A stretch of DNA of 64,000 nucleotides, taken from positions 73,823 to 137,822 of the forward strand of contig CAVZRO010000013.1 in the NCBI GenBank assembly GCA_963777625.1, read 5' to 3'. Position 1 is the stretch's first letter, and every line of letters starts with the position of its first letter. Shown piece by piece: positions 18,827 through 28,730 of this stretch. The stretch comes from DATDIC01 sp963777625. GTDB taxonomy: Bacteria; Pseudomonadota; Alphaproteobacteria; Acetobacterales; Acetobacteraceae. The position numbers were made by a program, and so were the translations under genes. Under the pieces are notes generated by a model that searched no databases, was not told the origin of the DNA, and saw only the letters and a program-made list of their open reading frames with translations.

Positions 18827-19519
18827 TTACGCCGGTTCCATTGCCGGCAGCAGCAGCTTCTGCAGATCGACGAACGGCCATCCACGCAGCTTCTGTCCGG
18901 TCTCCCGCCACGCGGGATCGGCACCCACCTCCTCCAGCAGGACGCGCGGCATCGTCAGAAACTCGCGGATCAAGCCTGTCCGCTGCTCAATCCAGGCGAA
19001 CCGCAGCGTGTCCTCGGCTGCCTCAGTCAGCCGCAGCTCAGTGCCGTCCGCGGCCGGCATTGCCGGTTCGCTGAACAGCAGCAGCGCCTTCGCCAGCTCG
19101 ACCACCGCATCATCCAGCCCGGCGCCTCGGCACACCAGCTTCTCGCGCAGGGCCGGCCAGCCGAACACCAGCCGCGGCGTCAATCGGCGTCCGATCTCGC
19201 CGGCGGACCCGGGCGCGGCGGCGCCGAAATTGCGCTCGAACAATGCGCGGGCTTCGTGGCTCGCTGCCGGCCAGGACGGCAGGTCAGCGATGGACTGCGC
19301 GATGATCCACAGCCCATCCTGGAGCGATAGATAGAGAAGCTGCGGTTCCAGCCGCACCGCTGCGCCGCACCCGGCGCAGGTCAGCCGCTGCAGGCAATCC
19401 TCCAGAACCGCCGTGCGAAGATCCGGCCGGCGATCCGCATTGATGCTTTTCACGGCATCGATCTCGGCAGTGCGTCCGCACGCCGGGCAGGCTACCTCGA
19501 TAGTGTCGAACAGCGACAT
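18827..19519 (-). CDS. CpXC-domain protein of unknown role
   Basis: The 230-residue protein opens MSLFDTIEVACPACGRTAEI and has a second zinc knuckle CAGCGAAVRLE near residue 49. Together these give the paired C-x-x-C motifs of the CpXC family, a probable zinc ribbon. The rest is soluble and mostly helical, with no signal peptide. It follows the metallopeptidase gene by 13 bases and shares its direction, so the two are probably co-transcribed. I do not know its function. Confidence 0.65.
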   Translation of the reverse strand: MSLFDTIEVACPACGRTAEIDAVKSINADRRPDLRTAVLEDCLQRLTCAGCGAAVRLEPQLLYLSLQDGLWIIAQSIADLPSWPAASHEARALFERNFGAAAPGSAGEIGRRLTPRLVFGWPALREKLVCRGAGLDDAVVELAKALLLFSEPAMPAADGTELRLTEAAEDTLRFAWIEQRTGLIREFLTMPRVLLEEVGADPAWRETGQKLRGWPFVDLQKLLLPAMEPA

Positions 19520-19532
19520 CGGCGCGGTCCCT

Positions 19533-20792
19533 TCACTTCCAAGGGGCGTCCACCAGCAGCGGAAACCACGCCACGCGCGGGTCGGTGCGCTTGATAAGCC
19601 CGCAGTAATAAGCCGCGTAGATCTCGGCAAACCACTCCGCCGGCGCGCGGAACTGATAGCTGGTCACCGCATCGTCGCGTGCCGCGAGACTATAGCTCCG
19701 CCATTTGCCCTTGTAGGTTTCCTGGATCACCCGATTGTTGATCGCCAGCTCCTCCAGTTGACCGCCGCTGAGCCGCCACGCACCCTGACTATCGCCTTTC
19801 AATCGCATGGTGGCGCACCAGTTGATCGCTTTCGCCACTGGCGCAACTTCTTCGCTCGTTGTTTCGGGCGGATCGACGTTTCCCTCCAATGCCTGTTCCA
19901 CGGTCGCCGTTAATTCATCGCCAAGTCCGAAGCGCTCGCGGACCGCAGTCGCCACGCTGGCGATCGTCTCGTCCTGCCAGCCGCCATAACTTACCAGGCT
20001 GCCCCGCAACTCCATGAACTTCATGTGGTCATCGACGCTGTGCCCGATCTCGTGCAGCGTCGAATGATCGAAATACGACACCGGCTTCCCGACAAACTCT
20101 CCATCGAGCGTGACGGAGAACTCCTGTTTCGCATGCGCCACCGGCAACGTGATGATGCCGCCAAAATTCTGATAGGCCGGCGGATCGCTGGTTCCGGTGC
20201 CATCCGGCTTCGTCCGCTTGATCGCCCCCAGCTTCGAATTGTTCCTGTAATGGTCAATCGGCAGGTTCATCAGCAACTTATAAATTCGCCGCAACGCCTG
20301 GCCGCCGAGTTGGCCTTGCAGATTGACATTGAACCGCATTCCGATCACGGCCCGAAGAAGATAACCGTCTTCCTTCGTCATTTGCTTGCCGGGCAGGCTC
20401 GCCAGCGCGTCCATTCTCTGGTTGAAGGCCGCCAGGTCCTGGTTGAACTTCTCGACTTTCTGATCGTCCAGCGCGTCCACCCCTTTCAGGGCGTTGGGCG
20501 GGGCAAGCTCCGGATTCTGGATCAACACGGCCTGCGCCTGGAGCGTACCATTGGTAACCTTTTCCCACTCCTCGTCTTCCAGATCGTTCTCGGTGGCACT
20601 CTTCAGTGTCTTCGGGTCCGGAAATGTCTTCAGCCCGCTCGCCAGCCCCTTCCTGATCCGCGCGACTTCACCCTTCCCCAGCAACTGCTCCACCTGCTGC
20701 TCCGGCAATTCCTCCCAGGCGAGGCCCTTCCACTTCGTCTTCCCGCCGAACCCGAAGGCGGTCCGGAACGCCTGCAACTGCTTCTCGTCCAT
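19533..20792 (-). CDS. putative zinc metallopeptidase with HEIGH motif
   Basis: I do not recognise the family of this 419-residue protein. Residues 247-251 read HEIGH in STLHEIGHSVDDHM, the HExxH zinc site. AEWFAEIYAAYY at 385-396 offers a glutamate as third ligand in gluzincin style, with one-side helices and a nearby YY pair. The N-terminal 140 residues are acidic and helical, with no signal peptide or membrane segment, so it is cytoplasmic unless exported by a dedicated machine. A GGGGGGTG stretch precedes the ATG. It sits between an asparagine-synthetase-like gene and a CpXC gene. Confidence 0.65.
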   Translation of the reverse strand: MDEKQLQAFRTAFGFGGKTKWKGLAWEELPEQQVEQLLGKGEVARIRKGLASGLKTFPDPKTLKSATENDLEDEEWEKVTNGTLQAQAVLIQNPELAPPNALKGVDALDDQKVEKFNQDLAAFNQRMDALASLPGKQMTKEDGYLLRAVIGMRFNVNLQGQLGGQALRRIYKLLMNLPIDHYRNNSKLGAIKRTKPDGTGTSDPPAYQNFGGIITLPVAHAKQEFSVTLDGEFVGKPVSYFDHSTLHEIGHSVDDHMKFMELRGSLVSYGGWQDETIASVATAVRERFGLGDELTATVEQALEGNVDPPETTSEEVAPVAKAINWCATMRLKGDSQGAWRLSGGQLEELAINNRVIQETYKGKWRSYSLAARDDAVTSYQFRAPAEWFAEIYAAYYCGLIKRTDPRVAWFPLLVDAPWK

Positions 20793-20801
20793 CGACACCC
20801 C

Positions 20802-20837
20802 CCGGCCAACATCCCCCGGCCAACATCCCCCGGCCCC
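20802..20837. repeat. 14-base tandem repeat between two operon genes
   Basis: The unit GGCCAACATCCCCC occurs twice with a third partial copy, just before the metallopeptidase gene. It lies within its leader and may affect translation, or it may be slippage. Confidence 0.6.
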
Positions 20838-20853
20838 GCTCACCGTTCCGTGT

Positions 20854-21321
20854 TCAACCGCCCAGACCACCCCGCGCCGCTTCGCCGAGCGCAACCAGTG
20901 CGCCCGCCAACGTCGCGCGGATCGCTACCCGTACGCCAAACGGATTTGCATCGCAGGCGGCGATGCGCCGATCATCGTCGAGCTGCTGGCGAAATGCCTC
21001 GACCGCCGCCAGCACCGCGGGGGCGCCCGCCCGCAGCGCGGCGGCTTCGCCGGCACCGATCGAGCGGATTGCCGCCAGCACCGCGGCGCGGTTAGCCTCC
21101 GTCAGCGTATCGAGCTGGCTCGCACCGATCTCCTCCAGATCGTCGTCTTCCGACGCCTGTAGCTCCCGGGCGAGGGCCGCAAGCTGCGCGTCCGCCAGTA
21201 CCAGCGACGCCTGATAGGCGTCACGCGCCGCCTGCCACCGCTCCGCCAGACCGCCGTCGCGCGACAGATCGGCGCCGAGCACGCGGCACACCCATTGGTC
21301 CTGCGCCTCCGTCGCCGCCAT
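20854..21321 (-). other. C-terminal module of the asnB frame, possibly a separate gene
   Basis: The last 155 codons could start at their own ATG (MAATEAQDQWVCRVLG) at 21321. In the next reading frame a TGA lies 5 bases before that ATG. One more indel in the asnB tail would therefore turn this fusion into two adjacent genes. The module is helical, with AERWQAARDAYQASLVLADA and the ending CDANPFGVRVAIRATL. From memory this resembles a helical module found with N-x-F-G-x-x-V-x-I-R endings in other large bacterial proteins of unknown role. I cannot confirm that here. Confidence 0.4.
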
Positions 21322-23251
21322 TGCGCTCAGGCCGGCAGCGTCGAGCGTCCGCTCGGGCGGAACCTCGCCGCCGATTTCAGAGGCCAGGAACCCCTCGAAC
21401 ACCAGCAGATGCCACAGCACCAGGCTGTGGTCGAACTGCCCCGTCGCATGTTCGTCCAGGCATCGGCGGATCGCGCCTCGATCGAACAACCCGCTATCCA
21501 GCATCAGCGCGGAGTCCAGCCGGTTGCGCAGCCGGTACTGCTCCTGCCGGAACAACGTGCCCAGCGACATGGCAAACCCCTGCTTGCGCCGATACAGCAG
21601 CTCTTTCGGCAGCAGAGGCTCCAGCGCCCGTTTCAGCACATACTTTCCGGTCCCGCCGCGCAGCTTCAACGCGGCCGGCAGCGACAGCCCCCACTCCACC
21701 AGCTCGTAATCCAGCAACGGCGCCCGCACTTCCAGCGAATTGGCCATGCTGGCGCGGTCCACCTTGGTCAGTATGTCGCCCACCAGCCAGGTGTTGATAT
21801 CGACATACTGCGCCTGCACCAGCGGATCGTCCGATCCGCTTTCCTCCATCAGTGCCGGGATGCGCGCGCTCGGGTCATACCCGTCGAGCGCCCCATCCAG
21901 TTCCGCCGAGAACAGCGCCCGCCTTTGTTCGTCCTGCACCCGGGCGATCGTGCGGTAGTATCCAATCGCGCTGTCCAGGCTGAGTTCGGTCAGCGTGTGC
22001 TTCGCCCGCAGCCATTGCGGCGCCCGGTCCAGCTTCGGATACAGCCGCGCCAGCGGCCCGACCACCCGCCGCCGCACCGACGCCGGCAACACGCCCCGCG
22101 CCGCATCGACCAGGCTGTGCCAGCGATAGCGCCGGTACCCGGCAAACACCTCGTCGCCGCCGTCACCGGAAATCGCCACCGTGGCATGGCGCCGCGCCAG
22201 CGCCGACACGCGATGCGTCGGCACCGAGGACTGGTCTCCGAACGGCTCCCCGAAAATCCGCCCCTGTTCCCGCGCTGCGTCGATATAATCGATCGCCGCC
22301 GCCGTTTCGTTGTGCTGCACGGTCCCGTAGCGGCGCGCCACCATATCGGCGAACGGCGTTTCATCCTCGGCGCCGGCAAAGCCGATCGTGAACGTATCCA
22401 GCCCGTCCCGCAGCCGCGCCGCGGTGGCCACCACGCCCCCTGAAATCCACCCCGCCGGACAGGAACGCCCCCAGCGGCACATCCGCGATCAATCGGCTCT
22501 GCGTGCTTGCCGTCAGCTTCGAACTCAGCTCGGCAATCGCCTCATGCTCCGTGATCCGGCGCGGCTTCACCTCCGGCCGCCAGTAGCGTTTCGGCTCCGG
22601 CACCTTCTCGCCGTGCCGCAGCAGCAGATAATGCGCGGCCGGAAGCTTGCGGACCTCCCGGTAGATCGACGCCGGGTCCGGCACATACCCATACGCGAAG
22701 AAATCCTCCACCGCGGTCGGGCTGACCGTGCGGCTGAGGCCGGGAACCACCTTCAGCGCCGCCATCTCGGAGCCGAACACGAACCGCCCGTCCGGCAGCG
22801 TCGCGTAGTAGATCGGCTTCTTGCCCATCCGGTCGCGCGCCAGGAACAGCTCTCGCCGATTGCGGTCCCAGAGCGCGAGGGCGAAGAACCCGTTCAACCG
22901 CTGCAGGCACTCCGGCCCCCAGCTCTCCCACGCATGCACGATCGTTTCCGTATCGCAGCGGGTCCGAAACACATGCCCCCGCGCCTCCAGCTCCGACCGC
23001 AGATCCTGGAAGTTGTAAATCATACCATTGTACACGATGGCGACCGAGCCATCCTCGTTGTACATCGGCTGGTGCCCGGCCTTGGGGTCGATGATCGCCA
23101 GCCGCCGGTGGCCCAGCGCCACGCCGGGTTCCTCATGGAAACCGTCGCCGTCCGGCCCGCGATAATGGACCGCCGCGGTCATTCGCCGCAGCAGTGCGGG
23201 GTCGATCCTGGGCGCCCCGCCGAGATCGAAAATGCCGGTAATGCCGCACAT
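20854..23251 (-). pseudogene. asnB: asparagine synthetase-like glutamine amidotransferase with C-terminal extension, frameshifted
   Basis: The protein starts MCGITGIFDLGG, so Cys2 is the glutaminase nucleophile of a class II amidotransferase. The synthetase half has the ATP loop SGGVD, ISGDGGDEVFAGY and a KYVLKRAL stretch. At the ATP loop one extra T (GTGGATTTCAGG, near 22446) shifts the frame; without it the text reads SGGVDSGGVVATAA. The synthetase fold ends near LVFEGFLASE, but the frame stays open for about 170 more residues, ending NPFGVRVAIRATLAGAL. Enzymes of this kind make asparagine or amidate cell-surface or secondary metabolites. The neighbours (metallopeptidase, CpXC) suggest something other than housekeeping asparagine synthesis. 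Confidence 0.8.
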
Positions 23252-23319
23252 ATGTCTGCCTCCTGCGCGACATGCTCTAAGCCACCCGTTTGCCCCGACG
23301 CAAGCGGCGCGTGCGCAGA

Positions 23320-23565
23320 GAAGCGCGGGGCTCTGCCCCGACCCCGCCGAGGGCGCTGCCCTCTGGGCTCCCGCCAAGGGCATTGCCTTTGCAACCCGCT
23401 ACTTTGGTTGGGTGTGGGGGTGGGTGCCTACACGTCTCTCACCAACAGCGCCGTAGGCGCCCACCCCCACACCCAACCAAAATAGATGGGTTGCAAAGGC
23501 ATAGCCTTTGCCGGGGTGCAGGGGCAGAGCCCTCTGCCCGGGGCCGGGGCAGAGCCCCGTGCTTC
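23320..23565. repeat. 246-bp near-perfect palindrome
   Basis: Two arms of roughly 110-115 bases pair around a short centre near 23443. The outer ends are GAAGCGCGGGGCTCTG on the left and CAGAGCCCCGTGCTTC on the right. Inner matches include GGTTGGGTGTGGGGGTGGG against CCCACCCCCACACCCAACC. It fills the space between the aminotransferase stop and the asnB start, so as RNA it would form a very long hairpin able to act as a terminator or insulator. Confidence 0.85.
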
Positions 23566-23566
23566 C

Positions 23567-24865
23567 TCACCCCACCAGCGCGCGTGATTCCTGCTCGGCC
23601 GCCGCGGCGAACGCGGCCAGCGTATGCCGGACATCCTCGGCATCGTGCGCCAGCGAAACGTAGCACTTCCCGTCGCTCTTCAGCACGCCGCGCTCCCGCA
23701 CGGCCCGGGTGAACCGCTTCGCCCTGTCGGTATTGGCCGACAAAATATCGCGATAGTCCCGCACCTCATGTTCGGTGAACACGATATCGAACATCACCGG
23801 CGCGCCGATCACCTGCGCCGGCAGATGCGCATCGCGGATGATGCGCTGGATGCCTTCGATCAGCGTGCGCCCGGTGGCGAACACCTTCTCATAGGCGCCG
23901 GGTTGTTTCAGGATTTCCAGCGTCGCCAGCCCGGCCACCGCGGCGATCGGATTGCCGGACAGGGTGCCGACCTGGAACAGGAAGCGCTCGTCGCCCACGC
24001 GGGCGCGGTCGAACTGCGCCATGATGTCTTCCCGCCCGGCAATCGCCGCCAGCGGAAAGCCGCCGCCGATGACCTTGCCCAGCGTGCACAGGTCCGGCGT
24101 CACGCCGTAATAGTCCTGCGCGCCGCCCCAGGCGAACCGGAACCCGGTCACCACCTCGTCGAAGATCAGCGGAATCTCGTATTTGCGCGTGACCTCGCGA
24201 AGCGCCTGCAAAAACCCGGGCTGCGGCGCCAGCAGCCGCTGGAACGGCTCCACGATCACCCCGCCCAGCTCGTCGTGATGTTCGGCGATCAGGCTGGCCG
24301 CCAGATCGGCATCGTTGAACGGCGCGATCAGCACCTCGTCGCGCACGCTCCGCGGAATGCCGGGAGAATCCGGCACCGGCTGCGGGAAGTTGCCGGGCCG
24401 CTTGGGCGACAGGCTCATCAGCGAATAGTCGCTCATGCCGTGATAGCCGCCCTCGAACTTCAGGATCTTGTCGCGCTGGCGGAACGCGCGGGCGGCGCGC
24501 ATCGCATAGGCGTCCGCCTCCGTGCCGCTGCTGACGAAACGCACCTTTTCGGCGCACGGCACCGCGTCCACGATCTCCGCCGCGAGCCGGATACCGTGCT
24601 CATTCTCGGTAAAGAAGGTGAACCCATGGGATAGCTGCGCCTGCACCGCCGCCACCACCTCGGGATGCGCATGGCCGACGAACATCGGCCCCGACCCGAG
24701 CAGGAAATCGACATATTCGTTGCCGCTCATGTCCCACACCCGGCCGGCACGGCCTTCGCGGATGATCACGTCGGCCGGCATGTTGCCGAAACTGCCGGCC
24801 GGCAGCACGCGGCGGGCGGTCTCGGCCAGAGCCTGTTCCTGCTCGCTGCGGGTTCTCTCGGCCAT
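23567..24865 (-). CDS. class III PLP aminotransferase, glutamate-1-semialdehyde aminomutase-like
   Basis: This 432-residue fold-type I enzyme has the cofactor region SSGTEADAYAMRAARAF, the aspartate in LIFDEVVTGFR, and the PLP lysine in TLGKVIGGGFP. It resembles HemL, but the N-terminus and the substrate-pocket text differ from housekeeping HemL, so I call it a HemL-like aminotransferase. The second ATG (24865) is used because AAGGAG sits at the right distance before it and overlaps the first ATG. It is divergent from the peptide-type binding protein at 24996. Confidence 0.8.
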   Translation of the reverse strand: MAERTRSEQEQALAETARRVLPAGSFGNMPADVIIREGRAGRVWDMSGNEYVDFLLGSGPMFVGHAHPEVVAAVQAQLSHGFTFFTENEHGIRLAAEIVDAVPCAEKVRFVSSGTEADAYAMRAARAFRQRDKILKFEGGYHGMSDYSLMSLSPKRPGNFPQPVPDSPGIPRSVRDEVLIAPFNDADLAASLIAEHHDELGGVIVEPFQRLLAPQPGFLQALREVTRKYEIPLIFDEVVTGFRFAWGGAQDYYGVTPDLCTLGKVIGGGFPLAAIAGREDIMAQFDRARVGDERFLFQVGTLSGNPIAAVAGLATLEILKQPGAYEKVFATGRTLIEGIQRIIRDAHLPAQVIGAPVMFDIVFTEHEVRDYRDILSANTDRAKRFTRAVRERGVLKSDGKCYVSLAHDAEDVRHTLAAFAAAAEQESRALVG

Positions 24866-24995
24866 CGCCATCTCCTTGCTCGGTCAGGCCGCGATATTGC
24901 ACCAAGAACACCGGCGCGGCGAGACCGCCTGCTTGTGCGGGGGAAACCCGGCGCGGTAACGTTACTGAGGGCAACCAACAACAGGGGGACGGAGA

Positions 24996-26550
24996 ATGAA
25001 GCGACTGATAGCGGCGGCGTGCCTTGCCGCCATGTGCGCCGCCGGCGCCGCCCGCGCCGACAGCACGCTGGTCATCGGCATCGCCGCGGATCCCACCGGG
25101 CTCGACCCGGAAGCGGTGCTGAACAACACCTCCGGCTTCATCATGGCGACGATCTACGACAGCCTGGTGAAATACAAACCCGGCACGGTCGAGCCGGAAC
25201 CAGGACTGGCGCAGAGCTGGAACGTCTCCGAAGACGGGCTGACCTACCAGTTCAAGTTGCACCCGAACGTGAAGTTCCAGGACGGCACGCCGTTCAATGC
25301 CGATACCTACATCCAGGGGATCAATCGGCTGCTGGATAAATCGAGCCCGATCAACATCTACAATACCGGCCCGGTCGAGGGATATATCGACTTCACCTAC
25401 GGCGATGTCGCGTCGCTCAGCAAGGTCGATGACCAGACGGTCGAGTTCAAACTGAAGCAGCCGAACGCCGCCTTCGTCACCAGCCTGGCGATGGTCTGGA
25501 ACGGCGTGGTCAGCCCCGCCGCGGCGGCGAAATACGGCAAGGACTTCCGCAACAATCCGGTCGGCACCGGTCCTTACGTCTTCAAGGAATGGAAGTCGCG
25601 CGATTCGGTCACGCTTGATGCCAACCCGGCGTACTGGAATGGCAAGCCGCATATCGACCACCTGATCTTCAAGGAATATCCGGACCCGCAATCCGCGCTG
25701 CTGGCGATCAAGAAGGGCGATATCCAGATCCTCGCCGACGTCAGCTCCACGGTGGTTCCTGCCCTGCAAGCCGACAAGGCGATCAAGCTGCTGACCCAGC
25801 CGGGGCTGGCCCAAAGCGGCATGGGCATGCCGACCGACGTCGCGCCGTTCGACAACGTGAAGGTGCGCCAGGCGCTGAACTACGCCATCGATCGCAACGC
25901 CATCAACAAGGCGCTGTTCAAGGGCTTCGCCGTGCCCATGCTGGCGCCGATGCCGGCTTCGGAATGGAGCTATCAGCCGCAGCAGCCGGCTTACAACTAC
26001 AACCCCGCAGCTGACCAAAAAAATGCTCGCCGAGGCGGGCGTGAAGACACCGCTCTCGGTCGATTTCCTGACCTATAACAGCCCGCGCGGATACAACCCG
26101 GCAGGCGCCGACCTCGCGGTCGCGGTCCAGGGCTACCTGAAGAAAGTCGGCATCGACGCGCAGCTTCGCAAGCTGGACATGGGCGCCTTCCTGTCCACCG
26201 TGCGCAGCGGCAAATATCAGGGCCTCTTCATGATCGGCTGGACCGGCGACAACGGCGACCCGGATAATTTCGTCTGTGAGCTGTACAGCTCGCGCAACGC
26301 CGCCGATGACACCACCCGTTACAAGAACCCCGACGTGGACCGGCTGTGCCAACAGGGCCTGGCGGAGACCGATCACGCCAAGCGCGTGGCGATCTACCAG
26401 CAGATCCAGAAGCTCGTCTGGCAGGGCGCGCCGTGGGTATTCATCAACTCGGTGGAGCAGGTGCGCGCCGTCCGCCCGGACGTGCATGGCTACCAGCTCA
26501 ACCCGACACAGATGTTCTTCGACATGGAAAAGGTTTCGCTCGGAAAGTAA
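24996..26550 (+). pseudogene. ABC transporter peptide-type (family 5) solute-binding protein, frameshifted
   Basis: The N-terminal block has a signal peptide (MKRLIAAACLAAMCAAGAA) followed by the family 5 text TIYDSLVKYKPGT and LNYAIDRNAINKALFKGF. At 26014-26022 a run of seven A residues shifts the frame. With six, the text reads PAADQKMLAEAG and joins the second block (26023-26550), which ends in FDMEKVSLGK. No permease genes are adjacent. These proteins bind di- or oligopeptides, opines or nickel. It is followed by a hairpin and a palindromic element. Confidence 0.85.
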
Positions 26551-26579
26551 TACCAGCGGCCCGAAGGGCCGACTGGTAT
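26550..26579 (+). terminator. hairpin after the solute-binding protein gene
   Basis: ATACCAG and CTGGTAT pair around an inner CGGCCC-GAA-GGGCCG stem, right after the stop codon. There is no clear T run, so it may be a weak or Rho-assisted terminator. Confidence 0.55.
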
Positions 26580-26689
26580 GCGCGCAGGGTTGGTGTGGCG
26601 GCTGCGCGCGAAATCTATATAACGCGTCGGCCAGGCTGGCAGGCAGCAGCGGCGGGGCCTAGGCTGCCCTTAGCGGCTAATTAGGAGGC

Positions 26690-26805
26690 GTTCGGAAACA
26701 ACCGCGTCATCTCGTCATTCCCGCGAAAGCGGGAATCCAGGCCGCCCGCTGGATTCCCGCTTCGCCGGAATGACGGTTGATTCCGCTACGTCATGACGAG
26801 CCCCC
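26690..26805. repeat. dispersed palindromic element (inverted copy)
   Basis: It runs from GGAAACAACCGCGTCATC through TCATTCCCGCGAAAGCGGGA to GGAATGACGGTTGATTCC and TCATGACGAGCCC. It is the same element as at 34832-34945 and 46144-46270 in the other orientation. It occupies the leader of the QuiC-like gene. Confidence 0.75.
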
Positions 26806-26842
26806 AACGGCTGCCCCTCAACCGAACCTCGTCGAGGTGCTC

Positions 26843-28730
26843 ATGCCAGCCTTGCCACGTTCGATCGCCACCGTCTGCCTCAGCGGAGCGTTGCCCGACA
26901 AGCTGGAGGCCGCGGCCCGCGCCGGATTCGACGGCGTCGAGATTTTCGACAACGACCTGCTGACCTTCGACGGTACGCCGACGCATATCCGGCACATTGC
27001 CGAGGACCTTGGGCTGACAGTCTATCTGTGGCAGCCGTTCCGCGATTTCGAGGCGATGGACCCGACCCGCCTGCCGCGCAACCTGGAACGCGCCGAACGC
27101 AAGCTCGACGTCATGGTGGCGCTCGGCGCGCCGATGATGCTGGCATGCAGCAATGTCCAGCCAGGCGCGCTGAACGATGATGCACGCGCGGCGGCGGACC
27201 TGCACGCGCTGGCGGAGCGTGCGGCCGCGCGCGGCCTGCGCGTCGGCTATGAGGCGCTGGCCTGGGGCCGGCACGTCAACCGATGGCGACATAGCTGGCG
27301 GATCGTGCAACGCGCCGATCATCCGGCGCTCGGCCTGATCCTCGATAGTTTCCATGTGCTGGCGGTGGGCGACGACCTGGTCGGGCTCGATCAGGTGCCG
27401 GCCGACAAGCTGTTTTTCGTGCAGATCGCCGATGCGCCGATGATGTCGATGGACGTGCTGTCGTGGAGTCGTCACTATCGCAACTTCCCCGGCCAGGGGC
27501 AGCTTCCGGTCGCCCAGTTCGTGGCCGCGGTGCTGGATGCCGGCTACGACGGCCCGCTGTCGCTCGAAGTGTTCAACGACGAGATGCGGGCCGCGCCGGC
27601 AACGCTCAACGCACGCGACGGACTCCGATCGCTGATCCTGGTGGAAGCCGAGGCGCGTCCGGCCGTAATGGCAAGCGCCCTGCCCTCGCCCGCCTCATAT
27701 GGCGGTTTCGAGTTCATCGAATTTGCCGTCGACCCGCCGGCACACGAGGAACTTGCCAAATTTCTCGCGCCGCTCGGGTTCGTCCAGGCCGGACATCACC
27801 GTTCCAAATCGGTGGACCTCTATCGGCAGGGCCAGGTCAGCATGATCCTGAACAGCGAGCCTGACAGCGCCGCAGCCGAGCATTTCCATCTGCACGGACC
27901 ATCGGTCTGCGCGATGGCGTTCCGCGTCGACGACGCGGCGCGCGCCTGCGCCCGGGCAGCCGCGCTGCTGTCGCCGCCCTGGCATGAACGCACCGGCGCC
28001 GGAGAGCGCGAGATCCCGGCGATCCGCGCCCCGGACGGAACCCTGATTTTCCTGATCGAGCAAGGCGTCAACGAACACACCATCTACGATGATGATTTCG
28101 TGCTCGCGCCCGGCCCGCCGCCGGGCGGACTGCTGGCAATCGACCATGTCGCGCAGGCGCTGCCCGCCGGGCGGATGGATCACTTCGCGCTGTTCTACAA
28201 AGCGGTGTTCGGTTTTGTGCCAGAGCAGCTTTGGGAACTGCCGGACCCGTTCGGCCTGATCCGCAGCCGCGCGATGGTCAGCACCGACCGCTCCATCCGG
28301 CTGCCGCTGAATATCTCGCAGAGCCGGGAAACCGAGACCGGACGTTTCGTTTCATCCTATGCCGGCGCCGGCGTGCACCATATCGCCCTGGCTGCCGCGG
28401 ATATCGTCCACCAGGTGCAGGACGCCATGTCGCGTAAGGCCCCCATGCTGGCGATCCCGGCCAACTATTATGACGACCTGCTGAGCCGACTGGATATCGA
28501 CGAAGACCTGCTGGCGCGGCTGAAGCAGCTCAATCTGCTGTACGACCGCGACGAGTTCGGGCGACTACTTTCAGGCCTATACCACCGCGTTCCGCGACCG
28601 GTTCTTCATCGAGATCGTGCAGCGACGCGGATACCAGCAATTCGGCGCCGCCAACGCGGCGGTGCGCATGGCGGCACAGGCCCAGCGTCGAGCCGACATC
28701 ACGCTCGCCGATCGGCTGGCGCTTTTGTAG
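26843..28730 (+). pseudogene. quiC: bifunctional 3-dehydroshikimate dehydratase / HPPD-like protein, frameshifted near its end
   Basis: The N-terminal 280 residues form a TIM-barrel sugar isomerase-like domain (FDGVEIFDNDLL, HVLAVGDDL, LSLEVFNDEMR). The remainder is a double VOC domain like 4-hydroxyphenylpyruvate dioxygenase (GVHHIALAAADI, metal-ligand histidine). This is the QuiC1 architecture, which turns 3-dehydroshikimate into protocatechuate. At about 28560 one extra G (TTCGGGCGAC) shifts the frame. With two G residues the reading continues EFGDYFQAYTTAFRDRFF to a TAG at 28728, giving about 628 residues. Only the last 57 residues are affected, but these include a metal ligand region (EIVQRRGYQQFG). 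Confidence 0.8.

Noticed and set aside
20854..23251. Lasso-peptide cyclase for the asparagine-synthetase-like gene
   Set aside because: A complete glutaminase domain with Cys2 is present, and no leader peptidase of the transglutaminase type or small precursor gene is visible. The adjacent peptidase is a HExxH type.
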